Below are positions 44,449-52,698 of a stretch of 64,000 nucleotides of DNA, one piece after another. The notes beneath the pieces are model-generated. The model was given only the letters and a program-made list of their open reading frames with translations. It was not told the DNA's origin and did not search any database. A program made the position numbers and the translations under genes. The stretch comes from Runella slithyformis DSM 19594 (GTDB lineage: Bacteria > Bacteroidota > Bacteroidia > Cytophagales > Spirosomataceae): assembly GCF_000218895.1 (NCBI RefSeq), contig NC_015703.1, forward strand, positions 2,245,001 to 2,309,000. Reading direction: 5' to 3'. The first letter of the stretch is position 1. Every line of letters starts with the position of its first letter.

Positions 44449-44649
44449 CTAAATTTGGTCATTATTTTGTGCTAATAATAATTTGGAGATAGGTTTAGGC
44501 ATACCTGTACAGACTGAAAGGCGAGAACCGTATACAGGAAACTCAGCAGCTCTTAAAGCGTTGCCTTTATCTCTTTTATCGACAGTAATATACGAAAAAG
44601 ATATAGGTAATTTTGTGGTTATTGTCTCAAATATATTATCATTTGTCAT
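44449..44649 (-). CDS. Small ORF of unknown function in the RiPP operon
   Basis: 66 residues, beginning MTNDNIFETITTKLP and containing GNALRAAEFPVYGSRLS. It overlaps the ATP-grasp gene by 11 nt and the SPASM gene by 14 nt, which suggests translational coupling. I recognise no family, and there is no leader-like GG motif or signal peptide. It may be a small accessory protein or a chance frame kept open. Confidence 0.45.
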   Translation of the reverse strand: MTNDNIFETITTKLPISFSYITVDKRDKGNALRAAEFPVYGSRLSVCTGMPKPISKLLLAQNNDQI

Positions 44650-45591
44650 TTTTGATAAGGTATTTTGCTATTTGGTTTTCTAAAAAGAAGTTGCAAGGGT
44701 AAGATGTCATTCCAAATTGTCCAACTTGGTTTATTTCAAGAAATACATAATTTCCATCTTTGGATTTAATAATATCAATAGAGCCTGTATTTATATTAAG
44801 AGCCTTGCTGATATTGTGAATTTTTTTCTTCATAAAAGATGGTAGATTGTATGGAACACAGCGGTTGGGTTTTTGGTAATTATAATTTCTAAAATCAATG
44901 GACGTGCTTTCGTCAAGTTGTGAAAAAATGGCCATTGAATATATTTCTTTTTCAAGAAAAAATACCCTAATTTCATAATCTTTCTCTATAAGCTCTTGAA
45001 ATAAACTTAGGAAAAAGACATCTGAATAATTTGTAATATCTTCTTGGAAAATTTCAGTTGTTTTTAGAGTCCTAAATGTATCTTCATCGAAAAAAATGGA
45101 GTATATGTAATACTTTTCGTAATAATTCTCTGATAGTTTTTATGGAACTGTATGAGGGAAGATTTTTTAGAAGTAATTATTGTTTTGGGAACTATAAACC
45201 CAATTTCTTGTGCTACTTTGAGTGTGTGCAGTTTTTTATTATGATTCAATGGATTCGTTAGCCACTTTTTAGTACTAAGTGTTTCCCATAGTAGAAAATT
45301 AATGGCATTTTTTTCGTAGTTAAGGTGTCCAAATAGTTCTAAAATGTTTCTGTTTGAAAGGTTTGATTGTGACAAAAAATCTTTTAAAAACTCGTCACTT
45401 ACCCATCGTCTGAACCAACATATATTTATCTTTTCTAAGTCTTTAATTTTAAAACACTCATCTTGAAAAATAACATCTTTAAAAAATGATTCGCCATTTA
45501 TACGAACATAATCGGCCTTATAATAATCAAGCCAATCAATTACATCTTCTGTGGACCCCTCTAAACTCTCTTTACTAAGTATTGCTATCAC
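44639..45591 (-). pseudogene. gwsG: Grasp-with-spasm ATP-grasp peptide maturase, frameshifted at an A7 tract
   Basis: The N-terminal part (45591-45064; GTG start sharing one base with the preceding stop) reads DYVRINGESFF, CWFRRWVSDEF and NPLNHNKKLHTLKVAQEIGF, as in microviridin-type ATP-grasp ligases. The C-terminal part (44935-44639) has the ATP-grasp metal site SKDGNYVFLEINQVGQFGM. Between them the frame shifts at seven A (45090-45096). One more A gives an uninterrupted 317-residue protein reading TPFFFDEDTFRTLKTTE across the junction. The intact enzyme would form ester or amide crosslinks between side chains of the precursor core. Confidence 0.88.
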
Positions 45592-46471
45592 TATATTGTA
45601 TTTTTAACTGAATCAAGATTTAATATTATAACTGAACCATCTAAGTTGTTGAAGATGATTTTGACAAAACCAAATTTATCATTAAAATACGCTATCATAC
45701 TTGTTTTTTTGAGTGTTCCTTCAGCAGTAGCTTCTATTTTAAAACAGGTTATTTTTCCTAATTTTGATTTAATTTTGGTTTTATCTACAACTTTATAAGT
45801 CAAATTTCGGCTAATAAAATCTGTTTTATTTAACGCATCATATTTTATTGTTTCTAACATCAATGGTGGAATAGTGGTTATGGATTTCCATTCTTTTCCG
45901 ATGGTTAGGGGAAACCTAACTTCTGGAAAAGGATTTAATTCGGTTATTGCAAAGACGTACTGTCTGGGTTGATGTAAAAATACTCTTGTAGAATCTTCTA
46001 CGACACCAGTCCTTTCACCAAAAAAACTTGACCTATTTCGTTATAATATTCGTACTTTATTAGTGTTTGAGAATTAGATAAAGATGTGTTGCTCTTTTTT
46101 GAAAAAACACATAACCTTATATTTTTTATCGGATATTGCCAATCTGATATGTCCTTAATAGAATTATATAAAGACCAATTTATGCAATCTTTTCTATTCT
46201 CATCTATGCACTTTTGATCTAAAAATACTACACAAATTTTGTTCTTATTTGAATTTATAAATTTATAAGAGTATATAAATTCACGTTTAGATAAAAATAC
46301 TTTATTGTCTAAATTTAAGTTATTGTCATCACCAATATCTTTAAGCATTTCAGGTGTTGGCATATTATACAAATTTATTTTTTGACCGAGTACTTTCATT
46401 GTTGTGAAAATAAATACATATATTAGTAAACATGAATGGAATGTATTTCTTATGTAATTATGTAAAATCAT
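45591..46471 (-). pseudogene. Secreted hypothetical protein, frameshifted at a second A7 tract
   Basis: The first part (46471-45998) starts with a hydrophobic segment (TFHSCLLIYVFIFTT) and continues KINLYNMPTPEMLKDIGDDN, ending GQVFLVKGLVS. The other frame carries on from GQVFFGERTGVVEDSTRVFL through FPEVRFPLTIGKEWKSIT to the stop at 45591. Adding one A to the A7 tract at 46020-46026 joins them into about 294 residues. I do not recognise the family; its place between precursors and maturase suggests a secreted accessory of the RiPP system. Confidence 0.7.
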
Positions 46472-46554
46472 TGGACAAGTTTCATGTTATTTGTATGAAA
46501 AAATTAAATTTCTATCGTGTTTTAAACAATAGACATTTGATATCTAATGCAATT

Positions 46555-46755
46555 CTATTCACAAGGGTCGGCATAGTAGTCGCCATATTCGTCAGAAGAC
46601 CATACTGTAGTACCAGTTCGAAAATCAACTCCTTTATTAGTCCATTTGCATCCCTCTGTGCTTAAACCCGTTTCTCCACTTATTCCCCCTTTTATTTGGG
46701 TTAATTCTACTTTTTGAAGGACACCACTAAATTTTGTGTTTTCTAAATTTTTCAT
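46555..46755 (-). CDS. Grasp-with-spasm precursor peptide 1
   Basis: 66 residues from MKNLENTKFSGVLQKVEL. The leader ends TQIKGG at residues 23-24, the cut site for a C39 exporter. The core (25-66) is rich in Thr, Ser, Asp, Glu and Lys, the residues joined by ATP-grasp ligases, and ends DYYADPCE. The leader pattern F-x-G-x-L-x-K and the DPC end are shared with precursor 2. The frame is open to 46806 but the homologous start is here. Confidence 0.87.
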   Translation of the reverse strand: MKNLENTKFSGVLQKVELTQIKGGISGETGLSTEGCKWTNKGVDFRTGTTVWSSDEYGDYYADPCE

Positions 46756-46796
46756 TGTGATTTTAATTTTAAAGAGGTTAGTTAAAATGTTCATTT

Positions 46797-46982
46797 TTAT
46801 TGACAAGGGTCTCCTGTATTATCTCCAAATCGTTCTGTATCCATTGTGCCAGTTGATACATCTACAGAACATCGAGTAAATTCAGTCTGGGTACCTGTTT
46901 GCTTATCATCTCCGCCAGAAATATATTTTAAATGTATTTTTTCTAACGAACCGTTAAATTTACCTTCATCTATTTTTTTCAT
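46797..46982 (-). CDS. Grasp-with-spasm precursor peptide 2
   Basis: 61 residues from MKKIDEGKFNGSLEKIHL, with an alternative start one codon earlier. The leader ends KYISGG; the core carries TGTQTEF, DVSTGTMDTERFGD and a terminal GDPCQ. It is the first gene of the RiPP operon. Two precursors with similar leaders but different cores suggest one enzyme set acting on both. The ATP-grasp and SPASM enzymes in the operon are both broken, so these may be exported unmodified or not at all. Confidence 0.87.
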   Translation of the reverse strand: MKKIDEGKFNGSLEKIHLKYISGGDDKQTGTQTEFTRCSVDVSTGTMDTERFGDNTGDPCQ

Positions 46983-47138
46983 CATTTTTGTTCACCGAAG
47001 GGTTTAGCCCCGTACCTCACGAGTGACTGCTTTCGGCTGCTTCAAAGATGAAGTTAATTTTTTTAGAAGTAGGTACGAAAATTTGACAAAAAATATCAAA
47101 AAAACGGTTTTTTATTGTAAAATACACCTACTACATTT

Positions 47139-47183
47139 GCTGTTTCTGCTGTTTCTGCTGTTTCTGCTGTTTCTGCTGTTTTT
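47139..47183. repeat. 9-bp tandem repeat, five units, ahead of the XRE regulator
   Basis: Five consecutive GCTGTTTCT units, the last ending TTT. It lies 35 nt before the ATG at 47218 within the divergent control region of the RiPP operon. Unit-number changes would alter promoter or leader spacing without touching the coding frame. Confidence 0.85.
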
Positions 47184-47217
47184 CAATAATTCTGTCGGTA
47201 AACTATTACAGTCATAC

Positions 47218-47604
47218 ATGAGTACAATCGGAACGAAACTGTGCCAACATCGTTTGGCAGCTAAACTTACCCAACAGGCCATTGCCGAGCAGCTCGGTGT
47301 CAAAACCAATACCTACGGCTCGTGGGAAGCCGACCATACTTCTCCTTCAGGTATTTACTTTCCAATATTGGCCGAGATTTTTGGCGTAACCATTGATCAA
47401 CTTTTTCCTGAAAATAACGAAAATCTACTCAACAAAACCAATATTACGGGCAAAAAAATGGATGAAAACGAATCCCTAAAGCTTGTTTTACAAAGCAAAG
47501 AGGAGGTAATAGCGGCCAAAGAGGCAATCATTGCGGGGCAATCGGCTCAAATCGAAAAACTACAGGAAGAGCTGGAAAATTATAAAGCAGCGCAAGGTTT
47601 ATAG
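47218..47604 (+). CDS. XRE-family helix-turn-helix regulator with C-terminal coiled coil
   Basis: 128 residues from MSTIGTKLCQHRLAAKLTQQ. The HTH (about 6-62) reads LTQQAIAEQLGVKTNTYGSWE and ILAEIFGVTIDQLFPE, typical of Cro/C1-type domains. Residues 85-125 (KEEVIAAKEAIIAGQSAQIE) form a coiled coil, probably for dimerisation. The frame is open 65 codons further up, but that stretch translates the tandem repeat into LLFLLF units and is not a credible N-terminus. It is divergent from the RiPP operon and probably controls it. Confidence 0.85.
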   Translation: MSTIGTKLCQHRLAAKLTQQAIAEQLGVKTNTYGSWEADHTSPSGIYFPILAEIFGVTIDQLFPENNENLLNKTNITGKKMDENESLKLVLQSKEEVIAAKEAIIAGQSAQIEKLQEELENYKAAQGL

Positions 47605-47749
47605 AGTTAGTTTTTCCAATGTTTTTATATACTTTTTTGTAAACGTATATAGGTAAGAGTTGCAAAAAAATCCCTCATTTATTTCCCTACCGGTATGTTT
47701 AAAAGTGAATATATACCACAATGCGTTAATCCATCCCCCAAAAATAAAT

Positions 47750-47777
47750 AACCCGAAAGCCGTTACGCCTTCGGGTT
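47750..47777 (-). terminator. Terminator after sodA
   Basis: Minus strand AACCCGAA, 12-nt loop, TTCGGGTT, then ATTTATTTTTGG. 24 nt after the sodA stop. Confidence 0.85.
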
Positions 47778-47800
47778 GCAAGAGAAATTAAAAGTTGATG

Positions 47801-48403
47801 TTACGCGCCTTTAAAAGCAGCTTCTGCTTTGTTCCAATCCACTACGTTCCAGAAAGCATCAACGTAGTCGGGGCGCTTGTTTTGATACTTCAGGTAGTAC
47901 GCATGTTCCCACACATCCAGACCGATGATGGGCGTGCCTTTTACATCGGCAATGTCCATCAATGGATTGTCTTGGTTGGGAGTAGACGTAATGGCTACGC
48001 CGTCGTCGGTTTTGATCAACCACGCCCAGCCCGAACCGAAACGGCCCAAAGCTGCCTTCTTGAACTCGTCTTTGAATGCGTCAAATGAGCCAAACTTAGC
48101 CTCGATCGCTGCCGCCAATTCACCGACCGGTGCTCCTCCGCCGTTGGGCGAAAGAATGTTCCAAAAGAAGGTGTGATTCCAGTGACCTCCGCCGTTGTTG
48201 CGTACCGCCGGAGAAATGGCACCGGCATTGGCTACCAATTCTTCGATGCTTTTACCCTCGTTGGGCGTGCCGGCTACGGCGTTGTTGAGATTGGTCACGT
48301 AGGTATTATGGTGACGACCATGGTGAATTTCCATGGTGGCTTGGTCGAAATGGGGCTCTAACGCATCAGAGGCGTAGGGCAGGGGAGCTAATGTAAAAGA
48401 CAT
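47801..48403 (-). CDS. sodA: Superoxide dismutase, manganese-type by sequence
   Basis: 200 residues. Metal ligands are in MEIHHGRHH (His27), [11 protein letters not shown] (His near 80) and LDVWEHAYY (Asp and His near 163 and 167). The active-site glutamine lies in the C-terminal half (TPNQDNPL), while the N-terminal block has Gly before HWNHTFFW; this pattern is Mn-type rather than Fe-type. Cytoplasmic, with no signal peptide. It disproportionates superoxide. Single gene with its own terminator. Confidence 0.95.
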   Translation of the reverse strand: MSFTLAPLPYASDALEPHFDQATMEIHHGRHHNTYVTNLNNAVAGTPNEGKSIEELVANAGAISPAVRNNGGGHWNHTFFWNILSPNGGGAPVGELAAAIEAKFGSFDAFKDEFKKAALGRFGSGWAWLIKTDDGVAITSTPNQDNPLMDIADVKGTPIIGLDVWEHAYYLKYQNKRPDYVDAFWNVVDWNKAEAAFKGA

Positions 48404-48459
48404 GACGGTTATAATTTAAGTTTTAGTGTTACTCGACTGCAAAACACCATGCCGGCGTT

Positions 48460-48924
48460 TTATGTTCGCAGCCGCTGAAAAAAATTCTTGAGGAGTTGGG
48501 TAATTTCGGGCTCTAAGATGCCCTTTTTGACCGTTGTTTTGGGATGAAGGACGTTTTGGGACAATAATGAATACCCGCGTTTTTCGTCAGAAGCCCCGAA
48601 AACAATCCGCCCGATCTGCGACCAGTACAGGGCACCGGCACACATCACGCAGGGTTCGAGCGTGACGTACAGGGTGCAGTCTTTGAGGTATTTGCTGCCC
48701 AGATAATCGGCGGCGGCGGTGATGGCGAGGACTTCGGCGTGGGCGGTTACGTCGGTCAGTTGCTCGGTTTGGTTGCGGGTTTTGGCAATGATCCGTTGCC
48801 GGCAGGTGATCACCGCACCGACGGGGATTTCCCCGGCGTTGGCGGCTGCTTCGGCTTCGTACAGCGCCAATTGCATGTAGTATTCGTCCGAAAAAAGAGG
48901 GTACATGTTTCTGACTTCGGTCAT
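48460..48924 (-). CDS. tadA: tRNA-specific adenosine deaminase TadA (nucleoside deaminase)
   Basis: 154 residues from MTEVRNMYPLFSDEYYMQLAL; MYPLF six codons later is also possible. The cytidine-deaminase-fold zinc site is TAHAEVLAI (His and the proton-shuttle Glu) and LEPCVMCAGAL (two Cys). TadA converts A34 to inosine in tRNA-Arg(ACG). The frame upstream runs through a repeat region and is not considered coding. Guanine deaminase-like members share the fold, but the length and the GAxxxSQIGRIVFGASDEKRG block favour TadA. Confidence 0.92.
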   Translation of the reverse strand: MTEVRNMYPLFSDEYYMQLALYEAEAAANAGEIPVGAVITCRQRIIAKTRNQTEQLTDVTAHAEVLAITAAADYLGSKYLKDCTLYVTLEPCVMCAGALYWSQIGRIVFGASDEKRGYSLLSQNVLHPKTTVKKGILEPEITQLLKNFFQRLRT

Positions 48925-48992
48925 CGTCCGCTGAAAAAAGATTAAAGCGTGTTTAAATATAACTGATACACAAAACCTTGTGCGTGAGGGAT

Positions 48993-49091
48993 GCCTGTCC
49001 AGCGTAGGGCGCGTGGGATTGTGCGAAGAAGCATTGGACAGGCTGCCCTTTTCTTTGCTTCGTTTCTTTTGGGCAAGCAAAAGAAATGAAG
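48993..49091. repeat. Intergenic inverted-repeat element
   Basis: GCCTGTCCA (48993-49001) pairs with TGGACAGGC (49035-49043). A second hairpin, CTTCGTTTCTTTTG and CAAAAGAAATGAAG (one mismatch, 49058-49091), follows. The rest of the 300-nt gap between tadA and the ACP gene shows nothing coding. It looks like a dispersed repeat. Confidence 0.6.
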
Positions 49092-49164
49092 GGGCTCACC
49101 AAAGTAAGTATGCCAATCATGCTAATCCGAAGCTAACTTGTTTAAACTAAAGTATACAATACCG

Positions 49165-49199
49165 AAAGAGGATACAACTTCAGCAGTTATATCCTCTTT
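49165..49199. terminator. Terminator after the ACP gene
   Basis: AAAGAGGATA, 15-nt loop, TATCCTCTTT. AT-flanked and probably bidirectional. Confidence 0.75.
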
Positions 49200-49222
49200 T
49201 CAGTTTCAGGTCAGTCGTGGTG

Positions 49223-49462
49223 TTATTCGGCATATGCCACGTTTTGTTCTTCTTCCAGATACACCATCAATTTGTTCAGGGTGGTCAGTTTGTGGTAATC
49301 TTCGTCGGGAATTCTCAGACCGAATTCCTTCTCCAGCTTCATCATCAGATCGACGGTGTCTAAGCTGTCAAAACCCAGATCCTTTACAAAATGAACATGG
49401 TCGGTAACGGCTCGGCGGTCTACGCCAAAGTCTTCTAAAATAGTTAAAATACGTTCTTTCAT
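49223..49462 (-). CDS. Acyl carrier protein
   Basis: 79 residues. The phosphopantetheine attachment site is LGFDSLDTVDLMM with Ser33. The four-helix layout and acidic character are normal. The motif has GFDSLD where the main fatty-acid ACP usually has GADSLD, and no fab genes are nearby. It may therefore be a second, specialised ACP rather than AcpP; this is inference. Confidence 0.92.
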   Translation of the reverse strand: MKERILTILEDFGVDRRAVTDHVHFVKDLGFDSLDTVDLMMKLEKEFGLRIPDEDYHKLTTLNKLMVYLEEEQNVAYAE

Positions 49463-49649
49463 GGCGATGTATGTGAATGTTGAGGTATTAATCTACATTG
49501 CTCTTAACGCCGAAAAAGAGGCAAAAATTTCACAAAATAAGATGAAACTAATAACTATCCTGAAAATTTACCTGCAAGGTTCTTTTAATCAATAAGATAT
49601 AAAAAAAGATTTTTGTAGAAAAAACAGAACAAAACTGTCAACATAACGG

Positions 49650-51677
49650 CTATTTGCTGCTTTTCTTCAAAATGATCCCGGCCAGCGGCGGCAACGTCAG
49701 TACCACGGATTGCGGCTGATTTTGCCATCTTTCGGCCTGTGTTTCGATTACCTGCGTATTTTTTACGCCGCTGCCGTAAAAGGCCAAGTCATCGCTGTTG
49801 AAGATTTCTTCCCATTGGCCCGCCGCCGGAACACCGATCCGGTAGCTGTGTTGCGGTACGGGCGTAAAGTTAAGCACCACCACAACGGTATCGCTTGGAT
49901 TAAGGCCTTTGCGGGCGTAAGCTACGATACAGTTATCGCGGTCCTGCGAGTCGATCCATTCAAAGCCTTCGGGAGCGAAATTATAATCGTACATGGCCGG
50001 TTGTGTGCGCAGCGTGGCGTTGAGCGCTTTCATACACTCTTTGGCTCCCTTGTGCGGTGCGCGGTCGAGCAGGTGCCAATCCAACGATTGTTTGAAATTC
50101 CACTCGCCGATTTGGCCGAATTCACCGCCCATAAACATCAGCTTGGTACCGGGGTGAGTATACATGTACGTATATAGGAGGCGTAAGTTGGCAAAACGCT
50201 GCCATTCATCGCCCGGCATTTTGCCCACCAACGAGCCTTTGCCGTACACCACTTCGTCGTGCGAGAGCGGCAGCATGAAGTTTTCGGAGAATGCATACAC
50301 CAGACTGAACGTGATCTGATCTTGGTGCCAGCGACGGTACATGGGGTCTTTTTCGAAATACTTGAGGGTGTCGTTCATCCAGCCCATCATCCATTTCATA
50401 CCGAATCCCAATCCGCCTAAATACGTGGGGCGCGACACGCCCGGGAAGGCCGTTGATTCTTCGGCAATGGTTTGAGCGTCGGGGAAATCTTTGTAAACGG
50501 CTTCGTTCATCTCCCGCATCAGCGAAATGGCTTCGAGGTTTTCACGTCCGCCAAATTCATTGGGGATCCATTCGCCGTGCTTACGCGAATAATCCAGGTA
50601 CAGCATCGAAGCCACCGCATCTACGCGCAGACCGTCGGCGTGGTAGCGGTCCAGCCAAAAAAGGGCGTTTGAGATCAAAAACGACCGAACCTCATTGCGG
50701 CCGTAGTTAAAAATATAGCTTTTCCAGTCGGGGTGATAGCCCTTACGGGGGTCGGCGTGTTCGTAAAGATGGGTTCCGTCAAAGTTGAACAATCCGTGGG
50801 CATCGCCGGGAAAATGCGAAGGGACCCAGTCCATGTATACGCCGATGCCTTCGTTATGAAGTTGCTCAATGAGGTACATCAAATCCTGCGGATTGCCCAT
50901 GCCGGAGGCGCAGGAGAAATAGCTCGTGATCTGATACCCCCACGAAGGCGGGTAGGGCGCTTCCATGATGGGCATGAACTCCACGTGGGTAAAGCCCAAT
51001 TCTTTGACGTAGGGCACCAGATTTTCGGCGATTTCGCGGTAATTCAGAAAACGCTCCGGGTCGGCAGGGTCACGCATCCAGGAAGCCAAATGCACTTCAT
51101 AGACCGAAATGGGGGACGCCAATGAATTATTCTTGCGCCGGTTGCGCATCCAGTCTTCATCCTGCCATTCGTACCAGGTATCCCACACGACGGAGGCCGT
51201 TTTGGGTGCCTGTTCACACCAAAGGGCAAAAGGATCGGCTTTTTCGAGTTCCAGTCCGTGGTTGTTGGATTTGATATAGTATTTATAGACTTCACCGCGA
51301 CCGATATCGGGGACAAATCCTTCCCAAATACCCGATCCATCCCAGCGTGAGCTCAGCGGATGACTGCCGCGCCCCCAGCCGTTGAAATTCCCAATGACCG
51401 AAACATAATGGGCGTTGGGGGCCCAAACGGCAAAATACGTACCGATCACTCCTTTGTGTTCGGCGACATGCGAACCCAACTTTTCATATAACTTAAAGTG
51501 CTTGCCGGACTTGAATAAATAAATATCAAATTCTGAAAAGCGTGAATAACTCTCAACGGCTTGTAACGGAGCCTCTGCCACCGCAGTTTCTGCCACAGTT
51601 TCGGTTTTTTTACGGGTTTTCTTCGGAACGGGCGTTTCGGCTACGACTTCTGTTTTAGTTTTTGCTGATTTTGCCAT
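49650..51677 (-). CDS. glgB: 1,4-alpha-glucan branching enzyme
   Basis: 675 residues from MAKSAKTKTEVV. An Ala/Lys/Thr/Val-rich N-terminal tail (1-45) is followed by the CBM48 domain (GTYFAVWAPNAHYVSVIGNF). The GH13 barrel has MEAPYPPSWGYQITSYF, the nucleophile Asp in DGLRVDAVASMLYLDYSRK, acid Glu in TIAEESTAFPGVSRP, and LPLSHDEVVYGKGSL. A C-terminal beta domain ends the protein. It forms alpha-1,6 branches in glycogen. No other glg genes are in the window. The low-complexity tail is unusual but clearly in frame. Confidence 0.96.
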   Translation of the reverse strand: MAKSAKTKTEVVAETPVPKKTRKKTETVAETAVAEAPLQAVESYSRFSEFDIYLFKSGKHFKLYEKLGSHVAEHKGVIGTYFAVWAPNAHYVSVIGNFNGWGRGSHPLSSRWDGSGIWEGFVPDIGRGEVYKYYIKSNNHGLELEKADPFALWCEQAPKTASVVWDTWYEWQDEDWMRNRRKNNSLASPISVYEVHLASWMRDPADPERFLNYREIAENLVPYVKELGFTHVEFMPIMEAPYPPSWGYQITSYFSCASGMGNPQDLMYLIEQLHNEGIGVYMDWVPSHFPGDAHGLFNFDGTHLYEHADPRKGYHPDWKSYIFNYGRNEVRSFLISNALFWLDRYHADGLRVDAVASMLYLDYSRKHGEWIPNEFGGRENLEAISLMREMNEAVYKDFPDAQTIAEESTAFPGVSRPTYLGGLGFGMKWMMGWMNDTLKYFEKDPMYRRWHQDQITFSLVYAFSENFMLPLSHDEVVYGKGSLVGKMPGDEWQRFANLRLLYTYMYTHPGTKLMFMGGEFGQIGEWNFKQSLDWHLLDRAPHKGAKECMKALNATLRTQPAMYDYNFAPEGFEWIDSQDRDNCIVAYARKGLNPSDTVVVVLNFTPVPQHSYRIGVPAAGQWEEIFNSDDLAFYGSGVKNTQVIETQAERWQNQPQSVVLTLPPLAGIILKKSSK

Positions 51678-51801
51678 AATATTGGGATGGGGGGATGAGT
51701 CATTATAGGTTGTGCGGTGCAAAATAGATTTTTTCGAGCCAAAATTGCACTATATGTACTGAAAATCTTTTTCTTTTCTCAGAAATCTTTTACGCAAAAC
51801 A

Positions 51802-52476
51802 ATGAACCGCTTGATTATGAATTTTTTCGACATCAACTCCATTCTTTTTGAGGCATGGGGCTATAAAATGAGCCACCTGGAGTTTTGGGCTACCGTTACG
51901 GGGGCCGTGGCGGTTTGGTTATCGGCCCGCGAAAATGTGTGGAGTTGGATCATCGGGCTGTTGAATGTTGTGTTGGCTTTTGTGCTCTTCTATCAAATTC
52001 GGCTCTATCCGGATATGTTTCTACAGGTGTTTTTCTTCATCACCAACCTCATCGGTTGGTGGCAATGGAAATATCCGAAAGCCAATGAGGCTAACCTCAA
52101 AAATGAGCTTATCATCAGTAAGTTGACATTGAAGCAGTGGTTGGTTTTGGGTGCGGGCGGCTTGGTGTGTACGTTTGCGATGGGCGGTTTTGCCAAAAAC
52201 TTACATGAATTCTTCCCCGTGCTGTTCAGCCAACCGAGTGCTTTTCCTTACATGGACTCCTTCACGACCGTCATGAGTATTGTAGCGACGTTTATGCTTA
52301 TCCGTAAGAAGATCGAGGCGTGGTACGTGTGGTTGGTGGTCGATGCCATTGCCACGTACATGTATTATCTTAAAGAAGTAAAGTTGTATGCGCTGCTGTA
52401 TTTTTTGTTTTGTTTCATTGCCGCCTTTGGCGCGTATCATTGGACCAAAGAATATCGTAGCTACGTTAAACGATGA
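51802..52476 (+). CDS. pnuC: Nicotinamide riboside transporter PnuC
   Basis: 224 residues with seven predicted helices. Family blocks: EFWATVTGAVAVWLSARENV, WSWIIGLLNVVLAF, FFFITNLIGWWQWKYPK (the WxxWxxW-like substrate-site motif) and WYVWLVVDAIATYMYYLKE. PnuC facilitates uptake of nicotinamide riboside, which NadR then traps by phosphorylation. The stop overlaps (ATGA) the start of a nadR gene that is now only a remnant. Confidence 0.95.
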   Translation: MNRLIMNFFDINSILFEAWGYKMSHLEFWATVTGAVAVWLSARENVWSWIIGLLNVVLAFVLFYQIRLYPDMFLQVFFFITNLIGWWQWKYPKANEANLKNELIISKLTLKQWLVLGAGGLVCTFAMGGFAKNLHEFFPVLFSQPSAFPYMDSFTTVMSIVATFMLIRKKIEAWYVWLVVDAIATYMYYLKEVKLYALLYFLFCFIAAFGAYHWTKEYRSYVKR

Positions 52477-52698
52477 AAAAAGGGCTGATTTTTGGAAAAT
52501 TCATGCCTTTTCACCCGAAATACCCCTTGGGTACCGGATTCGCTGCGCGACCCGGGCCATCGACGGGCAGAACTGTTTGCTGTGTTTAAAAATGAATTGG
52601 AGAAACGTCAACTTCCGTTTGTATTGATCGAAGGAACGTGGGAAGAACGCTTCGCCATTGCCAAACAGAATGTGGAAGAAATACTTAGGGGGAGTTAA
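52473..52698 (+). pseudogene. nadR: nadR remnant with large internal deletion
   Basis: The first codons read MKKGLIFGKFMPFHP, the nucleotidyltransferase start of NadR (FGKFMPxHxGH). The sequence then jumps, in another frame, to TPWVPDSLRDPGHRRAELF and FVLIEGTWEERFAIAKQNVE, the end of the NadR-type P-loop kinase. Roughly 300 codons seem to be lost and the two ends are out of frame. The start overlaps pnuC by 4 nt, the arrangement expected for a pnuC-nadR operon. Confidence 0.85.

Larger units (their letters stand above)
43129..44462 (-). pseudogene. gwsS: Grasp-with-spasm SPASM-domain peptide maturase, split by two MITE-like insertions
   Basis: The N-terminal part (44462 to about 44091) starts MTKFRLFACCMLTKGTQRSI with DLQRGDIYFI, the usual opening of grasp-with-spasm SPASM proteins. 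The C-terminal part (43740-43129) holds the SPASM cysteine cluster: CLNRKISIDAEGNIKNCPSM and CKDCEFHHICTDCRAYI. Removing 43979-44090 and 43718-43889 with one copy of each 9-bp duplication restores one frame (NDIG-CKYIELRC, then KFDT-SKIRSI) of about 350 residues, the family length. As it stands the N-terminal half stops in the first insertion. The protein works with the ATP-grasp enzyme on precursors. The 3' end overlaps the exporter start. Confidence 0.88.

Noticed and set aside
46555-46985. A lanthipeptide-type or thiazole-forming system
   Set aside because: The leader and the neighbouring ATP-grasp and SPASM genes identify the grasp-with-spasm class; no LanB/C/M or YcaO genes are present.
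47023-47217. A 65-codon N-terminal extension of the XRE regulator
   Set aside because: It would translate the tandem repeat as LLF units ahead of a normal HTH start; no family member has this, so the start was set at 47218.
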